The notes beneath the pieces were generated by a model. It saw nothing but the letters and a program-made list of their open reading frames with translations. It ran no database searches and was not told the DNA's origin. A program made the position numbers and the translations under genes. This document shows, in pieces, positions 55,640-64,000 of a stretch of 64,000 nucleotides of DNA. Numbering within the stretch: position 1 is the stretch's first letter; each line of letters starts with the position of its first letter. The stretch is from Bacillota bacterium (GTDB taxonomy: Bacteria > Bacillota > Sulfobacillia > RBS10-35 > JAJYVN01), in assembly GCA_021797775.1 (NCBI GenBank), contig JAJZZC010000001.1, positions 16,762 through 80,761 on the forward strand, written 5' to 3'.

Positions 55640-55783
55640 AGCCCTCTCCTCCGTTCGGGCAAACCAGACCCGGGCTTCTTGCGCCCCCACAACCCTACTG
55701 TCAAAAGGTGTCCGATTCCCTATCGTCCACCCATGCCAGCAGGCCCGTCCGCGGCGGGGCCGCTCGTTCCGCAAGTCACAACG

Positions 55784-55811
55784 AGTCTAACACGGCACGG
55801 GCGACCGTCAA
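55784..55811 (-). promoter_or_regulatory. putative promoter of nadA
   Basis: TTGACG (55806-55811) and TAGACT (55784-55789), 16-bp spacer; start near 55777, giving a leader of about 138 nt. Just downstream of the -10 is GTTGTGACTTG, resembling GTTGTGTTTTG at the nadB promoter, a possible shared operator. A second TTGACA (near 55698) has no good -10. Confidence 0.5.
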
Positions 55812-55989
55812 CCTGGGAAGGCCTTCGCCCCGCGACGCAAGGGGCAGGCAATAGTGACGCGGCTCCGTCCGGTCCGCTCCATCCGTGGGCCGGTGGCCGT
55901 GCGGGGCGGAGTGCCCCAAGGCTTCGCACCGGCGGGCCACCTCGGCATGGCCCCAACACGCACGGTGGCGGGAGGGACGCGGCTCCGCC

Positions 55990-56092
55990 CTGGGGTCCAC
56001 CTCCAGGCCGATGTCCAGGTGGGCGCCGAGTGGGTCAGCGCCCCCACCGACGTGACGTCGACGCCGGTGGCCGCCACGCCAGCGGCGTTGCC
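55990..56092 (-). repeat. decayed tandem copy of the nadC 3' end
   Basis: This stretch repeats 56116-56225, the last about 35 codons of nadC, with roughly 80 percent or more identity by eye. Read on the minus strand it gives LGNAAGVAATGVDVTSVGAL and THSAP before losing frame, against LGNAAEVAATGVDVMSVGAL and THSAP in nadC itself. Confidence 0.8.
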
Positions 56093-56108
56093 CAGACACG
56101 TCCGCCGC

Positions 56109-57032
56109 TCAGCCCTGAGCGAGGTCCACCTCCAGGCTGATGTCCAGGGCGGGCGCCGAGTGGGTCAACGCCCCCACCGACATGACATCGACGCCGGTAG
56201 CTGCCACCTCCGCGGCATTCCCCAGGTTGATCAGGCCCGAGGCCTCCGCACGCGCACGCCCGGCGATCCGCCGCACCGCCAAGCGCATCAGCGGCGGCGC
56301 CATGTTGTCCAGCAGGATGATCTCGGCCCCGGCAGCGAGCGCCTCGTCCACCTCGGCCAGCGTAGTGCACTCCGCCTCGACGCGCAGCCCTTGCGGTCCA
56401 TGGGCCCGCGCCAGGCGCACCGCCGGACCGACGCCCCCCGCCGCCCGGACGTGGTTGTCCTTGATCAGGATCCCGTCGGACAGGCCGAACCGGTGGTTCT
56501 TTCCCCCGGCCACCCGTACCGCGTAGCGCTCCAGCCAGCGCAGCCCCGGGGTGGTCTTGCGGGTGTCCAGCACATCGGCCCGACCGGCCGCCAGCGCCAC
56601 GAAGCGAGCGGTCAGCGACGCGGTCCCGGACAGCCGCCGCAGGAAGTTCAGCGCGACGCGCTCCGCCTGCAGGAGGCTCTGGGCCAACCCACGCACCACC
56701 GCCAACTCCTGCCCCGGCGCGACGGACACGCCGTCGGCCACGAGCGGCTCAAAACCCACCCCCGCGTCGAGCAGGCCGAAGGCCCGCGCGGCCACCGGCA
56801 GACCGGCCACCACGCCGTCCGCTTTAGCCAGGAAAAGGCCGCGCGCCCGCAGGCCGGGTGGGACGACGGCCAACGTCGTGACGTCGCCGCTACCCAGGTC
56901 CTCGCGCAGGGCCGTCAGCACCAGGGCGTCCAGGTCCGCCGCCGGCCAGCCGGCGGGCCAGCGGTCAGCCCCCCAGGACCCCGCGGGCTCGCAGCCCGCC
57001 CTCCGGCCCTTGTCCGCCGGCCCATCGCGCAA
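56109..57032 (-). CDS. nadC: nicotinate-nucleotide pyrophosphorylase (quinolinate phosphoribosyltransferase)
   Basis: 307 residues. It converts quinolinate and PRPP to nicotinate mononucleotide. Motifs: LREDLGSGDVTT, QAERVALNFLRRLSGTASLT, VLDTRKTTPGLRWLERYAVR, GGKNHRFGLSDGILIKDNHV, VEAECTTLAEVDEAL, IILLDNMAP and DVMSVGALTHSAPALDISLE. The best start is the TTG at 57032, 7 nt after GGAGGT; a GTG at 57041 overlaps that site. It is 40 bp downstream of nadB, so one transcript. Its 3' end is duplicated just downstream. Confidence 0.95.
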   Translation of the reverse strand: MRDGPADKGRRAGCEPAGSWGADRWPAGWPAADLDALVLTALREDLGSGDVTTLAVVPPGLRARGLFLAKADGVVAGLPVAARAFGLLDAGVGFEPLVADGVSVAPGQELAVVRGLAQSLLQAERVALNFLRRLSGTASLTARFVALAAGRADVLDTRKTTPGLRWLERYAVRVAGGKNHRFGLSDGILIKDNHVRAAGGVGPAVRLARAHGPQGLRVEAECTTLAEVDEALAAGAEIILLDNMAPPLMRLAVRRIAGRARAEASGLINLGNAAEVAATGVDVMSVGALTHSAPALDISLEVDLAQG

Positions 57033-57072
57033 CCCAACCACCTCCGTGGCTCCGCCTCCGTGGGCGCGGGGA

Positions 57073-58626
57073 TCAGGACCACGACTCCAGATGCAGGGGC
57101 TGCCCGCGGCGCGCCACCAGGTGCCCCAGCCAGGTATCGGCCTCCACCGGGTAGTCGGCGCGGAAGTGCCCCCCCCGGCTTTCGCGCCGGACCTCCGCTC
57201 CCCGGACGATCAAGCTCGCCACCAAGCCCTCCATGGACGGCGGCATGGCCTCGATGCCGCGGCGCGCGTCGGCCAGGCCGTCCGCCCGCCGGACGATGCC
57301 GGCCTGGCGCGCCAACCGCTCCCCGAGGGCCGCGCGCTCCGGCGCGCCCAGGGTCGGCAGGACCGCGGGCACCGCGGCCGCGCAGCGGACGGGCTCCATC
57401 CCAGCGGCGGCGTGGGCCGCCCTGTGCCCGAATACCAGGCACTCCAGCAGGGAGTTGGACCCCAGGCGGTTGGCGCCGTGAACTCCCGTACAGGCGACCT
57501 CCCCGCACGCGAAGAGCCCCCGCACCGAGGTCGCCCCATCGAGGTCGACCACCACGCCCCCCATGCAGAAATGGGCGGCGGGGGCGACAGGGATCGGCGC
57601 GGCCATCGGGTCAACGCCGCGCGCACGCAGGCTATCGAAGAGCGGGGCGAAGGGCGAGAGCGCGTCGGTGGGCACGGCGTCCAGCCGGAGGTCGACGTGG
57701 TCGGCGCCGGTGGCATCCATCTCGGCCATCACGGCGCGCGCCACGACGTCACGCGGGGCCAGATCGGCCGCCGGGTCGTAGCGGGGCATGAAGCGCTCGC
57801 CGCGGCTGTTCCAGAGTTGCGCGCCCTCGCCGCGCAGGGCCTCGCTGAGCAGGAAGGCCGGCTGCCCCAGGGCGAACGCGGTCGGGTGGAACTGGACGAA
57901 CTCCATGTCCGCGACCGTGGCACCCGCCGCGTACGCCAGGGCGATGCCATCGCCTGTGGCCGTCGCCGGGTTGGTGGTGCGCACGTAGAGCCCGCCGCTA
58001 CCGCCCGTGGCGAGGACCGTCGCCACGGCCCGCACGTCGACCAGGCCGTCCGGCCCCTGGACGCGCGCCCCGTGGCAGCAGGGACCGTCGACGAGCAGAC
58101 CCACCGCGCGCGCGCCCTCCCAGACGGTGACCCCGGGGTGCTCCACCAGGTGCGGCAGCAGCGCCTCCACGACGGCGTAGCCGGTGGCGGCCCCGTGTGC
58201 GTGCACGATGCGCCGCCGCAGGTGGCCGCCTTCTCGGCCGAGCAGCAGGCGCCCGTCAGGCCCGAGGTCAAAGGGCACGCCGAGTTCCATCAGTTCGGCG
58301 ATACGAGCCGGCGCATCTTGGACGAGCAATTCGACGGCGCTCTGCTTGCAGAGGCCGCGCCCGGCGCGGAGCGTGTCCTCGCCGTGGAGCGCCGGGGCGT
58401 CCTCGGCGTCCAAGGCCGCGGCGATGCCACCCTGGGCCCACGCGGAGTTGCTCACGTCCAGCCGCGCCTTGGTCACCAGCAGGACGCGCCCTCGGTCGGC
58501 GAGCCGCAGAGCCACGTAGATGCCCGCCAAGCCGCTGCCCACCACGAGAAAATCAAACGTCGCGGACGCGGCCGCCGCGACCTCCGGGCGGGATTCCCGG
58601 GGTTCGGGCGAGGGACCGAAGTCCAC
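57073..58626 (-). CDS. nadB: L-aspartate oxidase
   Basis: 517 residues, FAD flavoprotein that oxidises aspartate to iminoaspartate for NadA. FAD site FLVVGSGLAGIYVALRLADR, then SNSAWAQGGIAAAL, GREGGHLRRRIVHAHGAATG (substrate Arg/His region), DGIALAYAAGATVADMEFVQ, FHPTAFAL, HFCMGGVVVDLDGATSVRGL, FACGEVACTGVHGANRLGSN. A C-terminal helical domain follows. The GTG at 58626 has a GAGG site 10 nt upstream. About 24 residues before the FAD motif are poorly conserved, so the start could differ. First gene of the nadB-nadC pair. Confidence 0.95.
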   Translation of the reverse strand: MDFGPSPEPRESRPEVAAAASATFDFLVVGSGLAGIYVALRLADRGRVLLVTKARLDVSNSAWAQGGIAAALDAEDAPALHGEDTLRAGRGLCKQSAVELLVQDAPARIAELMELGVPFDLGPDGRLLLGREGGHLRRRIVHAHGAATGYAVVEALLPHLVEHPGVTVWEGARAVGLLVDGPCCHGARVQGPDGLVDVRAVATVLATGGSGGLYVRTTNPATATGDGIALAYAAGATVADMEFVQFHPTAFALGQPAFLLSEALRGEGAQLWNSRGERFMPRYDPAADLAPRDVVARAVMAEMDATGADHVDLRLDAVPTDALSPFAPLFDSLRARGVDPMAAPIPVAPAAHFCMGGVVVDLDGATSVRGLFACGEVACTGVHGANRLGSNSLLECLVFGHRAAHAAAGMEPVRCAAAVPAVLPTLGAPERAALGERLARQAGIVRRADGLADARRGIEAMPPSMEGLVASLIVRGAEVRRESRGGHFRADYPVEADTWLGHLVARRGQPLHLESWS

Positions 58627-58725
58627 TGTGCCATCGCCTCGCGAGGACGGGCACCCAGCGCCCGCCCAACATTCCCGCGGCATCTTTGCTGCGCCCCGCA
58701 GGGGCACCCGCCGCCAGTCCTGGCG

Positions 58726-58755
58726 ATACTAGCACGCTGGTACAAAACACAACAA
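58726..58755 (-). promoter_or_regulatory. putative promoter of nadB-nadC
   Basis: TTGTTG (58750-58755) and TAGTAT (58726-58731) with an 18-bp spacer. The -35 region overlaps GTTGTGTTTTG, similar to a motif at the nadA promoter; this could be a NAD-responsive operator. Confidence 0.5.
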
Positions 58756-59442
58756 GGAGACTTGCGTTGGGCGGCGCCAGCGGGGATAACCCGCCCGGGG
58801 GCGAGCCCGCGCTGCACGGAGCCCCGCCGACCGCTTCCACCGGGCGGGCGCGGGGCGTGAAGGGCACGGCGCGCCGCCGGGGACCGGGGGGCATTGTCGC
58901 CCGGCAGCGGCGGCCATGCCGGCACCCACGCCCCACTGGCGCCGGTGCGGATGCCGTCGTGACCGCGGGGTCCCGATGGAACCGCGCCCGGGCAAGAGGC
59001 CGCAGACCCCGCCACCGGTAGTGGGCATTGTGCGCCGCCGCCGACTGAGCACCCCCGCCTTTTCCTGTCGGGTGACGCCGGCCTGCCGGCACGCGGGGCG
59101 ATGCTGATGACGCTGCGAGGCCGGTCGGCACAGGCCACGGCGTGATCCTGTGGATGGCCGGGGTGCGCACCTGTACCGGGACGGGAAAGGGCTCCGCGGC
59201 GGATGTCCGGCGAGCGCGGCGGCGAAGGCCCGCGGCTACCCGCCACCGCTAGGCCTCCCCCGCCTCGTTTCCTGTGGGGGGCTTGCCGGGCCCCCCGCCG
59301 CGCCCCCCCCTTTGGAGCACATGCCCCGCAGCGAAGGACGCCGCCGTGGGAGGGCGGCCCCCGCCTGCGCTGCCCATCCGGGCGCCCTGCCGAGGCTCGG
59401 ACGGCCGGGGACGCGGCGGGCGCCCGCACCCTCCGGCCGGCG
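58756..59442. other. non-coding, nothing recognised
   Basis: About 690 bp between nadB and the SIMPL gene terminator. No remnant, repeat copy or RNA motif recognised. Confidence 0.35.
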
Positions 59443-59461
59443 GCGCATCCCGCAGATGCGC
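59443..59461 (-). terminator. hairpin after the SIMPL-domain gene
   Basis: GCGCATC/GATGCGC, 7 bp, 5-nt loop, 8 bp past the stop codon. Confidence 0.45.
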
Positions 59462-59469
59462 GGGCGGGC

Positions 59470-60252
59470 TCAGCCCGGCTGGGCGGAGAACGTGACGGTA
59501 ACCTGGGCTGACACGTACTGCGCGCCGGAGAGCACCGGTGTCCGCGGCGCGGGCGCCGCAGACGCGGCCATCACCCCCGCGTACATCGGTTCCACGCCCT
59601 GCACCTGCGTGTTGATCGTAGTGGCGGGGCCCAGCGTCAGTCCGGCGGCGGACGCCAGGGCCAGGGCCTGGGACCTGGCGTCCGCGACGGCGGCGGTCAG
59701 CGCCTGGCGCTGCATCTGGGCGGGATGGGCGGCCACGAAGGAGACGCCGTCCAGGGTATTGGCCCCCGTCGTCAATGCCGTGTCGATCAGCGCGCCCACC
59801 TGCGCGGGGTTCGTCACGGTGACGGTGAGGGTGTCGTTGGCGTCGAAGCCGACGATCTTGCCGGGGCCGGACGCGTTGACGTTCTGCTGATACTGCGGGT
59901 TCACGGACAGGTTCTGCGTCTGCAGGTCCTGCGCGGGCACGCCCTTGGCCTTCAGGGCAGCGATCACGCGCCGCATCGCCTGGTCGTCAGCGGCCAGGGC
60001 GGCCTGAGCCGTGGAGGCCTGCTGTTCCACCCCCGCGTCGAAGGTGGCCTGGAGGTCGGTCACCGGCACCTGGGCCTGGCCGGTCACCGTGATGCTGCCG
60101 CTGGGCGCCGAGGCAGAGGCGGTCACGGCGGGGGTGCGGCGGGTGGCGGCCACCGCGGGCGCGGCAGCCAGGGCGGCGGCGGTGGCGACCGCCGCCGCGG
60201 CGGCGAGCAGAGCGACATGGATCACGTGGCGCGAGCGCATCCGTCTGTTCAT
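59470..60252 (-). CDS. exported SIMPL-domain (DUF541) protein
   Basis: 260 residues. Signal peptide at residues about 5-38 ([20 protein letters not shown], ending AVAA). The rest is one SIMPL/DUF541 domain: [86 protein letters not shown], and [11 protein letters not shown]. The family is periplasmic or cell-surface, of uncertain role. The ATG at 60252 overlaps the nth stop (ATGA), indicating translational coupling; the ATG at 60240 has a better-spaced AAAGGA and is an alternative. Confidence 0.85.
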   Translation of the reverse strand: MNRRMRSRHVIHVALLAAAAAVATAAALAAAPAVAATRRTPAVTASASAPSGSITVTGQAQVPVTDLQATFDAGVEQQASTAQAALAADDQAMRRVIAALKAKGVPAQDLQTQNLSVNPQYQQNVNASGPGKIVGFDANDTLTVTVTNPAQVGALIDTALTTGANTLDGVSFVAAHPAQMQRQALTAAVADARSQALALASAAGLTLGPATTINTQVQGVEPMYAGVMAASAAPAPRTPVLSGAQYVSAQVTVTFSAQPG

Positions 60253-60932
60253 CCTTTCGGGGCCGTTTGCCCCTGTGGACGACGGCGGCCACGGCCGGGT
60301 TCCCGCGGCGCGGCCCCACGCCGGCGCCGCCCCTCGGCGCAGTGGGCCAGCAGGACACAACCCGCGCAAGCCGGCGTCCGCGCGTGGCAGACCTGGCGCC
60401 CGTGCCAGATCAGCCAGTGGTGGGCCTGCGACCAGTGCGCCCGCGGCACGCGCCGCCGGAGTTGCGCCTCGACCTGCTCCGGCGTCCGACCGCGCGCGAG
60501 GCCCAGCCGGTTGGCTACGCGGAAGACGTGGGTGTCCACGGCGATGGCGGGCACGGCGAAGGCGTTGCTGAGCACGACGTTGGCGGTCTTGCGCCCGACG
60601 CCCGGCAGCGCGATCAGCGCCTCCATGCGGTCCGGCACCTGGCCCGCGTGGTGTTCCACCAGGGCGCGGCAGGCGGCCGCGATGTTCCGGGCCTTGCTAC
60701 GGTAGAGTCCGCAGCTGGCGATCAGCGGGGCGATGGCGGCCTCGCCCGCCTCCGCCATGGCCTCCGAGGTCGGGAAGCGCGCGAAGAGGTCGGGCGTGAC
60801 CAGGTTGACGCGCTTGTCGGTGCACTGCGCCGACAGGATCGTCGCGACCAGGAGCTCGAAGGGGTTGCCGAAGCGCAGCGCGGTGCCGGCCTCGGGATAG
60901 GTTGCCGCCAGGGTATCCAGGATGGCTCGCAC
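60249..60932 (-). CDS. nth: endonuclease III (DNA glycosylase/AP lyase)
   Basis: 227 residues. It removes oxidised pyrimidines and nicks AP sites. [20 protein letters not shown] (N-terminal helices), [17 protein letters not shown] (helix-hairpin-helix with catalytic Lys), [14 protein letters not shown] (catalytic Asp). The 4Fe-4S loop C-x6-C-x2-C-x5-C reads [18 protein letters not shown] basic tail of about 25 residues follows. GTG 60932 fits the family N-terminus; the open frame reaches 61340 but is not protein-like. Overlaps the SIMPL gene by 4 bp. Confidence 0.93.
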   Translation of the reverse strand: MRAILDTLAATYPEAGTALRFGNPFELLVATILSAQCTDKRVNLVTPDLFARFPTSEAMAEAGEAAIAPLIASCGLYRSKARNIAAACRALVEHHAGQVPDRMEALIALPGVGRKTANVVLSNAFAVPAIAVDTHVFRVANRLGLARGRTPEQVEAQLRRRVPRAHWSQAHHWLIWHGRQVCHARTPACAGCVLLAHCAEGRRRRGAAPREPGRGRRRPQGQTAPKG

Positions 60933-61202
60933 AGGGACGCGCGGCAGGGGCGCACTCCGGCCGCCCGGACCGGCGGCGCGCGGCGGACCGCCCGCCCCGT
61001 TCACCGCTGGTGTCGCGTCCGCGCCGTTTCTCCCGCGCGGGGAGTTCAGTGCGCTCGCCCGGTTCGCGGAGTCCGTCACAGATGGCGCCCCCATGTCGGC
61101 CAAGGCATCATGGTCAGGACCGGCCACCCGGTGTCGCCCCCGGGGCAGACCCGTCGCATCCCGTTGTACCATGCGCCCGACAGCAGATGGGGTTGGAGAG
61201 GA

Positions 61203-61460
61203 TTGCGGCACGTCGCTGTCCCGACCAGCGGAGGGGACGCTCCGGGGATGAACGCCGCGATCCGCGCCGTGGTACGCCACGGGGCCGCCCTGGGGGTGCG
61301 CGTCACCGGCGTGCGCCGCGGTTACTGCGGCCTGCTGCACGGCGACTACCTGCCCCTCTCGCCTGAGTCGGTCACGACGTCATCCACCGCGGCGGCTCCA
61401 TGCTGCTTACCGCGCATTGCGAGGAGTTCCGCGCGGCCGATGCCCGCGCCCAGCGCCACC
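61203..61460 (+). pseudogene. pfkA: pfkA (6-phosphofructokinase) N-terminal remnant with frameshift
   Basis: From a TTG at 61203 with GGAGAGG just before it, frame one reads [20 protein letters not shown], then [20 protein letters not shown] and [18 protein letters not shown] shift near 61370-61376 moves to [20 protein letters not shown] in another frame. These are the [15 protein letters not shown]/PPi-binding N-terminus and the IxxGGTxLxTxRxxEF segment of PfkA. An intact enzyme has about 320 residues; here family likeness ends by about 61460, close to the 3' end of the convergent LysR gene. A dead gene, cut at its 3' side. Confidence 0.8.
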
Positions 61461-61502
61461 GCGTCCGCCACCCCGTGGCTGCCGCCTGCGCCCGGCCCAC
61501 CG

Positions 61503-62396
61503 TCACTCCCCCGCCGTTGCCCCGGCCACTGCCTCCGCCACCAACGCCACCAACCGCTCCCCCGATGCCGTCGGCACCCGTCCCTCCGGCCAGAGGGCCC
61601 ACGTCTCGGCCTCCGGCAGTGCCAGCCCCGGCAGGGGCGGCACCACGCGCAGGGGGCCGCCCTGCCGGGCAAGGTCCACCACGGCCGACCGCGGCAGGAA
61701 CGACCAGCCAATGCCCTCCGCGATCAGGCGGCGGGTGACGTCCACCTGCCGGACCTCCATCGCGCGAGCCGAGAAGCCCAGCGCGGCGATGCGGGCCAGG
61801 ACCCGGTCCCAATAGCCCGGGTGGTTGTGCGTGAGCAGCGGCCCTGCCTGTAACGCCTCGGCCATCGAGATCCCGCCCCACGCGGCCGGCGCCGCGGCGA
61901 GGACCGGCTCCCGTATCAGGCGGCGCCCCTCGACCCCCTCTCCGGCCGGCGGCAGCCGCGATAGCCCCAACTCCGCGTCCCCCGCGGCCAGCGCGGCGAC
62001 CACCTCACGCGAAAAGGCCGTGCGCAACGACAGCTCCACGCGGGGGCGTTCGGCGGCGAAACGCCGCAGGGCGACGGGCAGCACCGAGGCCGCGACGAAG
62101 ATCGAAGCGATGAGCCGCAGGCGCTCGTCATACTGCTGGCGCCACGCGCCCACGCTGCGCGCCGCCTCGTCGTGCAGCGCCTGCAGCCGCCGGGCATACG
62201 GCAGCAACCGCTCCCCCTCGGCGGTCAGCCGCGTACGCCGGCCGGAGCGATCGAAGAGGGTCGCGCCCAACTCCCGCTCCAGCGCCGCCACGTGCGCGCT
62301 GATGGTCGGCTGTGAGAGGAAGAGCCGTTCGGCAGCGCGGCGGAAGCCCATGTGTTCGGCGACGGCGGTAAAGGAACGCAGGTGCGCGATGTCCAT
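61503..62396 (-). CDS. LysR-family transcriptional regulator
   Basis: 297 residues. N-terminal winged helix-turn-helix: [40 protein letters not shown] and [20 protein letters not shown]. Then a linker helix and the periplasmic-binding-like effector domain ([60 protein letters not shown] [16 protein letters not shown]). The ATG at 62396 follows GGAGGGTGG. The divergent direction holds no gene for 930 bp until leuC, so its target is not obvious. A TATGGT in the intergenic region (near 62420) could be its -10. Confidence 0.9.
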   Translation of the reverse strand: MDIAHLRSFTAVAEHMGFRRAAERLFLSQPTISAHVAALERELGATLFDRSGRRTRLTAEGERLLPYARRLQALHDEAARSVGAWRQQYDERLRLIASIFVAASVLPVALRRFAAERPRVELSLRTAFSREVVAALAAGDAELGLSRLPPAGEGVEGRRLIREPVLAAAPAAWGGISMAEALQAGPLLTHNHPGYWDRVLARIAALGFSARAMEVRQVDVTRRLIAEGIGWSFLPRSAVVDLARQGGPLRVVPPLPGLALPEAETWALWPEGRVPTASGERLVALVAEAVAGATAGE

Positions 62397-63236
62397 CTTC
62401 CACCACCCTCCGCACCATAGGCGCTAACTTAAGGACGAATCCGACGTTCACAACCGCCATTCCGCAGGTATTTCCCGCCTCGGAAGGCGGCTCTGCGATG
62501 CCAAAGCTGGCGCGTAGGACCCTCCGCACCCCGGGGCCGGACCGCCGCCACACGCGCGCAGGCGCGTGGATCGCGTGGGCACGACGCCAGACAGCACACA
62601 GGAGGCCGGGCGCTGCGGTACGCACATCGGCCGCCCGCCAGCACACGCGCGCCGCCCGCCTCTCTGCGGAGCCGCGCGGGCGCTCGCACCCAGTCTGGCA
62701 CATCAGGCCGGTCTCCGGCTGGTCGACTGGTTAGGGGGAGAAGGCGCGTGGGGTGCCAAACCGGGTCCGCTCCCGGCCATGGTGTTGGAGCCGACCACCG
62801 CCTGACCGCCAGCGCCAAGCGCGCCACCCGTAGGGCGTAGGGACGAGCGACCGTCCCAAGGCCGCCACAGCCACCCGATGGCGTCCTTTCGTCGCGCCTC
62901 GGGGCAGGACGCCTCCGCCAGCATCTGGGTTACCCGGCGCGACGCCGCCGTTGCACCTCGCCGACGCGGGGCAGCCCCGTTATGCGGTTTCGCCCACACG
63001 ATCCGCTCCCACCGCGCGTCGCCGTGCCTCCGGCGGGCGCGGCGCGGAGGAGCGGCCGATTGCCGCCCACGGGCGACGTCGCGGTGCCGGTGCGCGCTCT
63101 GGCAACGCACCGGACAATAACGGCGGCCGGGACCCCGCCGACGGAACCCGCATGGCGCAGAGCGGTGAGCAGGCCCCGCACCACGCGCGGGGCGCTCGCC
63201 GGCGGGCGTGCCCCCGGACTCAAGGCCCACCGGCCG
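62397..63236. other. long non-coding stretch
   Basis: Divergent region between the LysR gene and leuC. Contains CTTAAG and a T-rich patch close to the LysR start; otherwise nothing recognised. Confidence 0.35.
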
Positions 63237-63287
63237 CTGATCGGCTTTCTCGATCAGCACGGCCGCGAATCGCGATTTGGCTTTTTT
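63237..63287 (+). promoter_or_regulatory. hairpin and T-run before leuC
   Basis: CTGATCG/CGATCAG (7 bp, 7-nt loop, 63237-63257), then AATCGCGATT (dyad) and CTTTTTT (63281-63287), ending about 39 bp before the leuC ATG. It could be a leader attenuator or the terminator of something upstream. I see no T-box consensus here. Confidence 0.4.
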
Positions 63288-63325
63288 CTTCGGCTCCGCT
63301 AGGCTCGGCGCACGGAGGTGGGACG

Positions 63326-64000
63326 ATGCCCAAGACACTGTTCGAAAAGATCTGGGAGCGACACGTGGTCGCTCAGTCCCCGGGCCAGCCCGCCCTGCTC
63401 TACATCGATCTGCACCTGGTGCACGAGGTGACCTCGCCGCAGGCCTTCGAGGGCCTGCGCCTCAACGGGCGCCGCGTGCGCCGCACCGACCGTACCTTCG
63501 CCACCATGGACCACAACGTGCCGACCGAAGGGCGTGGCCTGCCCATCGCCGACCCGATCTCGCGCCAGCAGATCGAGACGCTGGCGCGGAACTGCCAGGA
63601 CTTCGGCATTCCGCTCTTTGGCCTGGACAGCCCCGACCAAGGCATCGTGCACGTCATCGGCCCGGAGCAGGGGCTGACACAGCCCGGCAAGACCATCGTC
63701 TGTGGGGACAGCCATACCAGCACCCACGGGGCCTTTGGCGCGCTGGCCTTCGGCATCGGGACCAGCGAGGTCGAGCACGTGCTGGCGACACAGTGCCTCT
63801 GGCAGAGCAAGCCACGGACGATGGAGGTCCGCGTCGGAGGCAGCCTGCCCCGTGGCGTGACGGCCAAGGACGTCATCCTGGGGATCATCGGCCGCATCGG
63901 CACGGCGGGAGCCACCGGGCACGTGGTGGAATACCGCGGGCCGGTCATCGCCGGCCTGTCGATGGAGAACCGCATGACCATCTGCAACATGTCCATCGAG
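63326..64000 (+). CDS. leuC: 3-isopropylmalate dehydratase large subunit, N-terminal part (runs off the right edge)
   Basis: 225 residues present of about 420-470. It isomerises 2- to 3-isopropylmalate in leucine synthesis, with LeuD and a 4Fe-4S cluster. Motifs: [95 protein letters not shown]. The ATG is preceded by GGAGGTGGGACG. The cluster-ligating cysteines lie beyond the window edge. Confidence 0.95.
   Translation, partial: MPKTLFEKIWERHVVAQSPGQPALLYIDLHLVHEVTSPQAFEGLRLNGRRVRRTDRTFATMDHNVPTEGRGLPIADPISRQQIETLARNCQDFGIPLFGLDSPDQGIVHVIGPEQGLTQPGKTIVCGDSHTSTHGAFGALAFGIGTSEVEHVLATQCLWQSKPRTMEVRVGGSLPRGVTAKDVILGIIGRIGTAGATGHVVEYRGPVIAGLSMENRMTICNMSIE

Noticed and set aside
56551..58860. 769-codon open frame opposite nadB/nadC
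   Set aside because: Antisense shadow; low-complexity Arg/Gly/Pro composition.
63181..63325. Leucine T-box before leuC
   Set aside because: Hairpin and T-run are present but no GGTGGTACCGCG antiterminator sequence.

Overview
The window looks like chromosome from an endospore-forming, very high-GC member of the Bacillota, of the Thermaerobacter / Symbiobacterium / Sulfobacillus / Limnochordia kind; I cannot fix the genus. The evidence is a germination protease (gpr), an alpha/beta-type small acid-soluble spore protein carrying the cleavage site for that protease, the sporulation membrane protein YlbJ, two T-box riboswitches, and Bacillota-style neighbourhoods (rsmD-coaD, aroQ-efp, nadB-nadC-nadA). 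Genes lie on both strands. By my count only about two thirds of the window codes for protein. Intergenic stretches of 300-1300 bp are common, and several hold recognisable remains of dead genes.

Layout. 1-12 kb: the start of an MMPL-type exporter running off the left edge, an esterase, a Tat-exported solute-binding protein with an extra C-terminal domain, a Cys-rich small protein, an NHL beta-propeller remnant, a membrane-fusion lipoprotein and a sugar isomerase-like protein next to a pdxA remnant. 12-20 kb: uppP, an aldo/keto reductase, a GH57 / glycosyltransferase pair, an arsB-like remnant and a long NUDIX hydrolase. 20-30 kb: a pseudo-receiver protein, a beta-propeller lipoprotein, ylbJ, a 35-residue membrane peptide just before an HD-GYP-like membrane protein, the rsmD-coaD-coiled-coil cluster, and gpr.

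30-43 kb: a stand-alone peptidoglycan glycosyltransferase, recJ, a DUF1444-like protein, a second NUDIX hydrolase, the spore protein, then the aromatic operon (promoter, Tyr-type T-box, DAHP synthase, prephenate dehydrogenase with a frameshift in a run of eight C, methyltransferase, terminator), and a second solute-binding protein with the same two-part design as the first. 43-64 kb: ileS behind an Ile-type T-box, an MFS transporter, a monooxygenase-fold protein, aroQ-efp, lipM-like octanoyltransferase, mutS2, nadB-nadC and nadA (NAD synthesis from aspartate), nth coupled to a SIMPL-domain protein, a pfkA remnant, a LysR regulator, and the start of leuC running off the right edge.

Points that stand out: a 131-133 bp intergenic repeat present four times with matching ends; three start codons placed exactly where a leaderless transcript would begin; two T-boxes whose specifier codons align (UAC and AUC); a decayed tandem copy of the 3' end of nadC; and the duplicated solute-binding-protein design without permease genes. 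I found no CRISPR array, rRNA, tRNA, intact transposon or phage genes.
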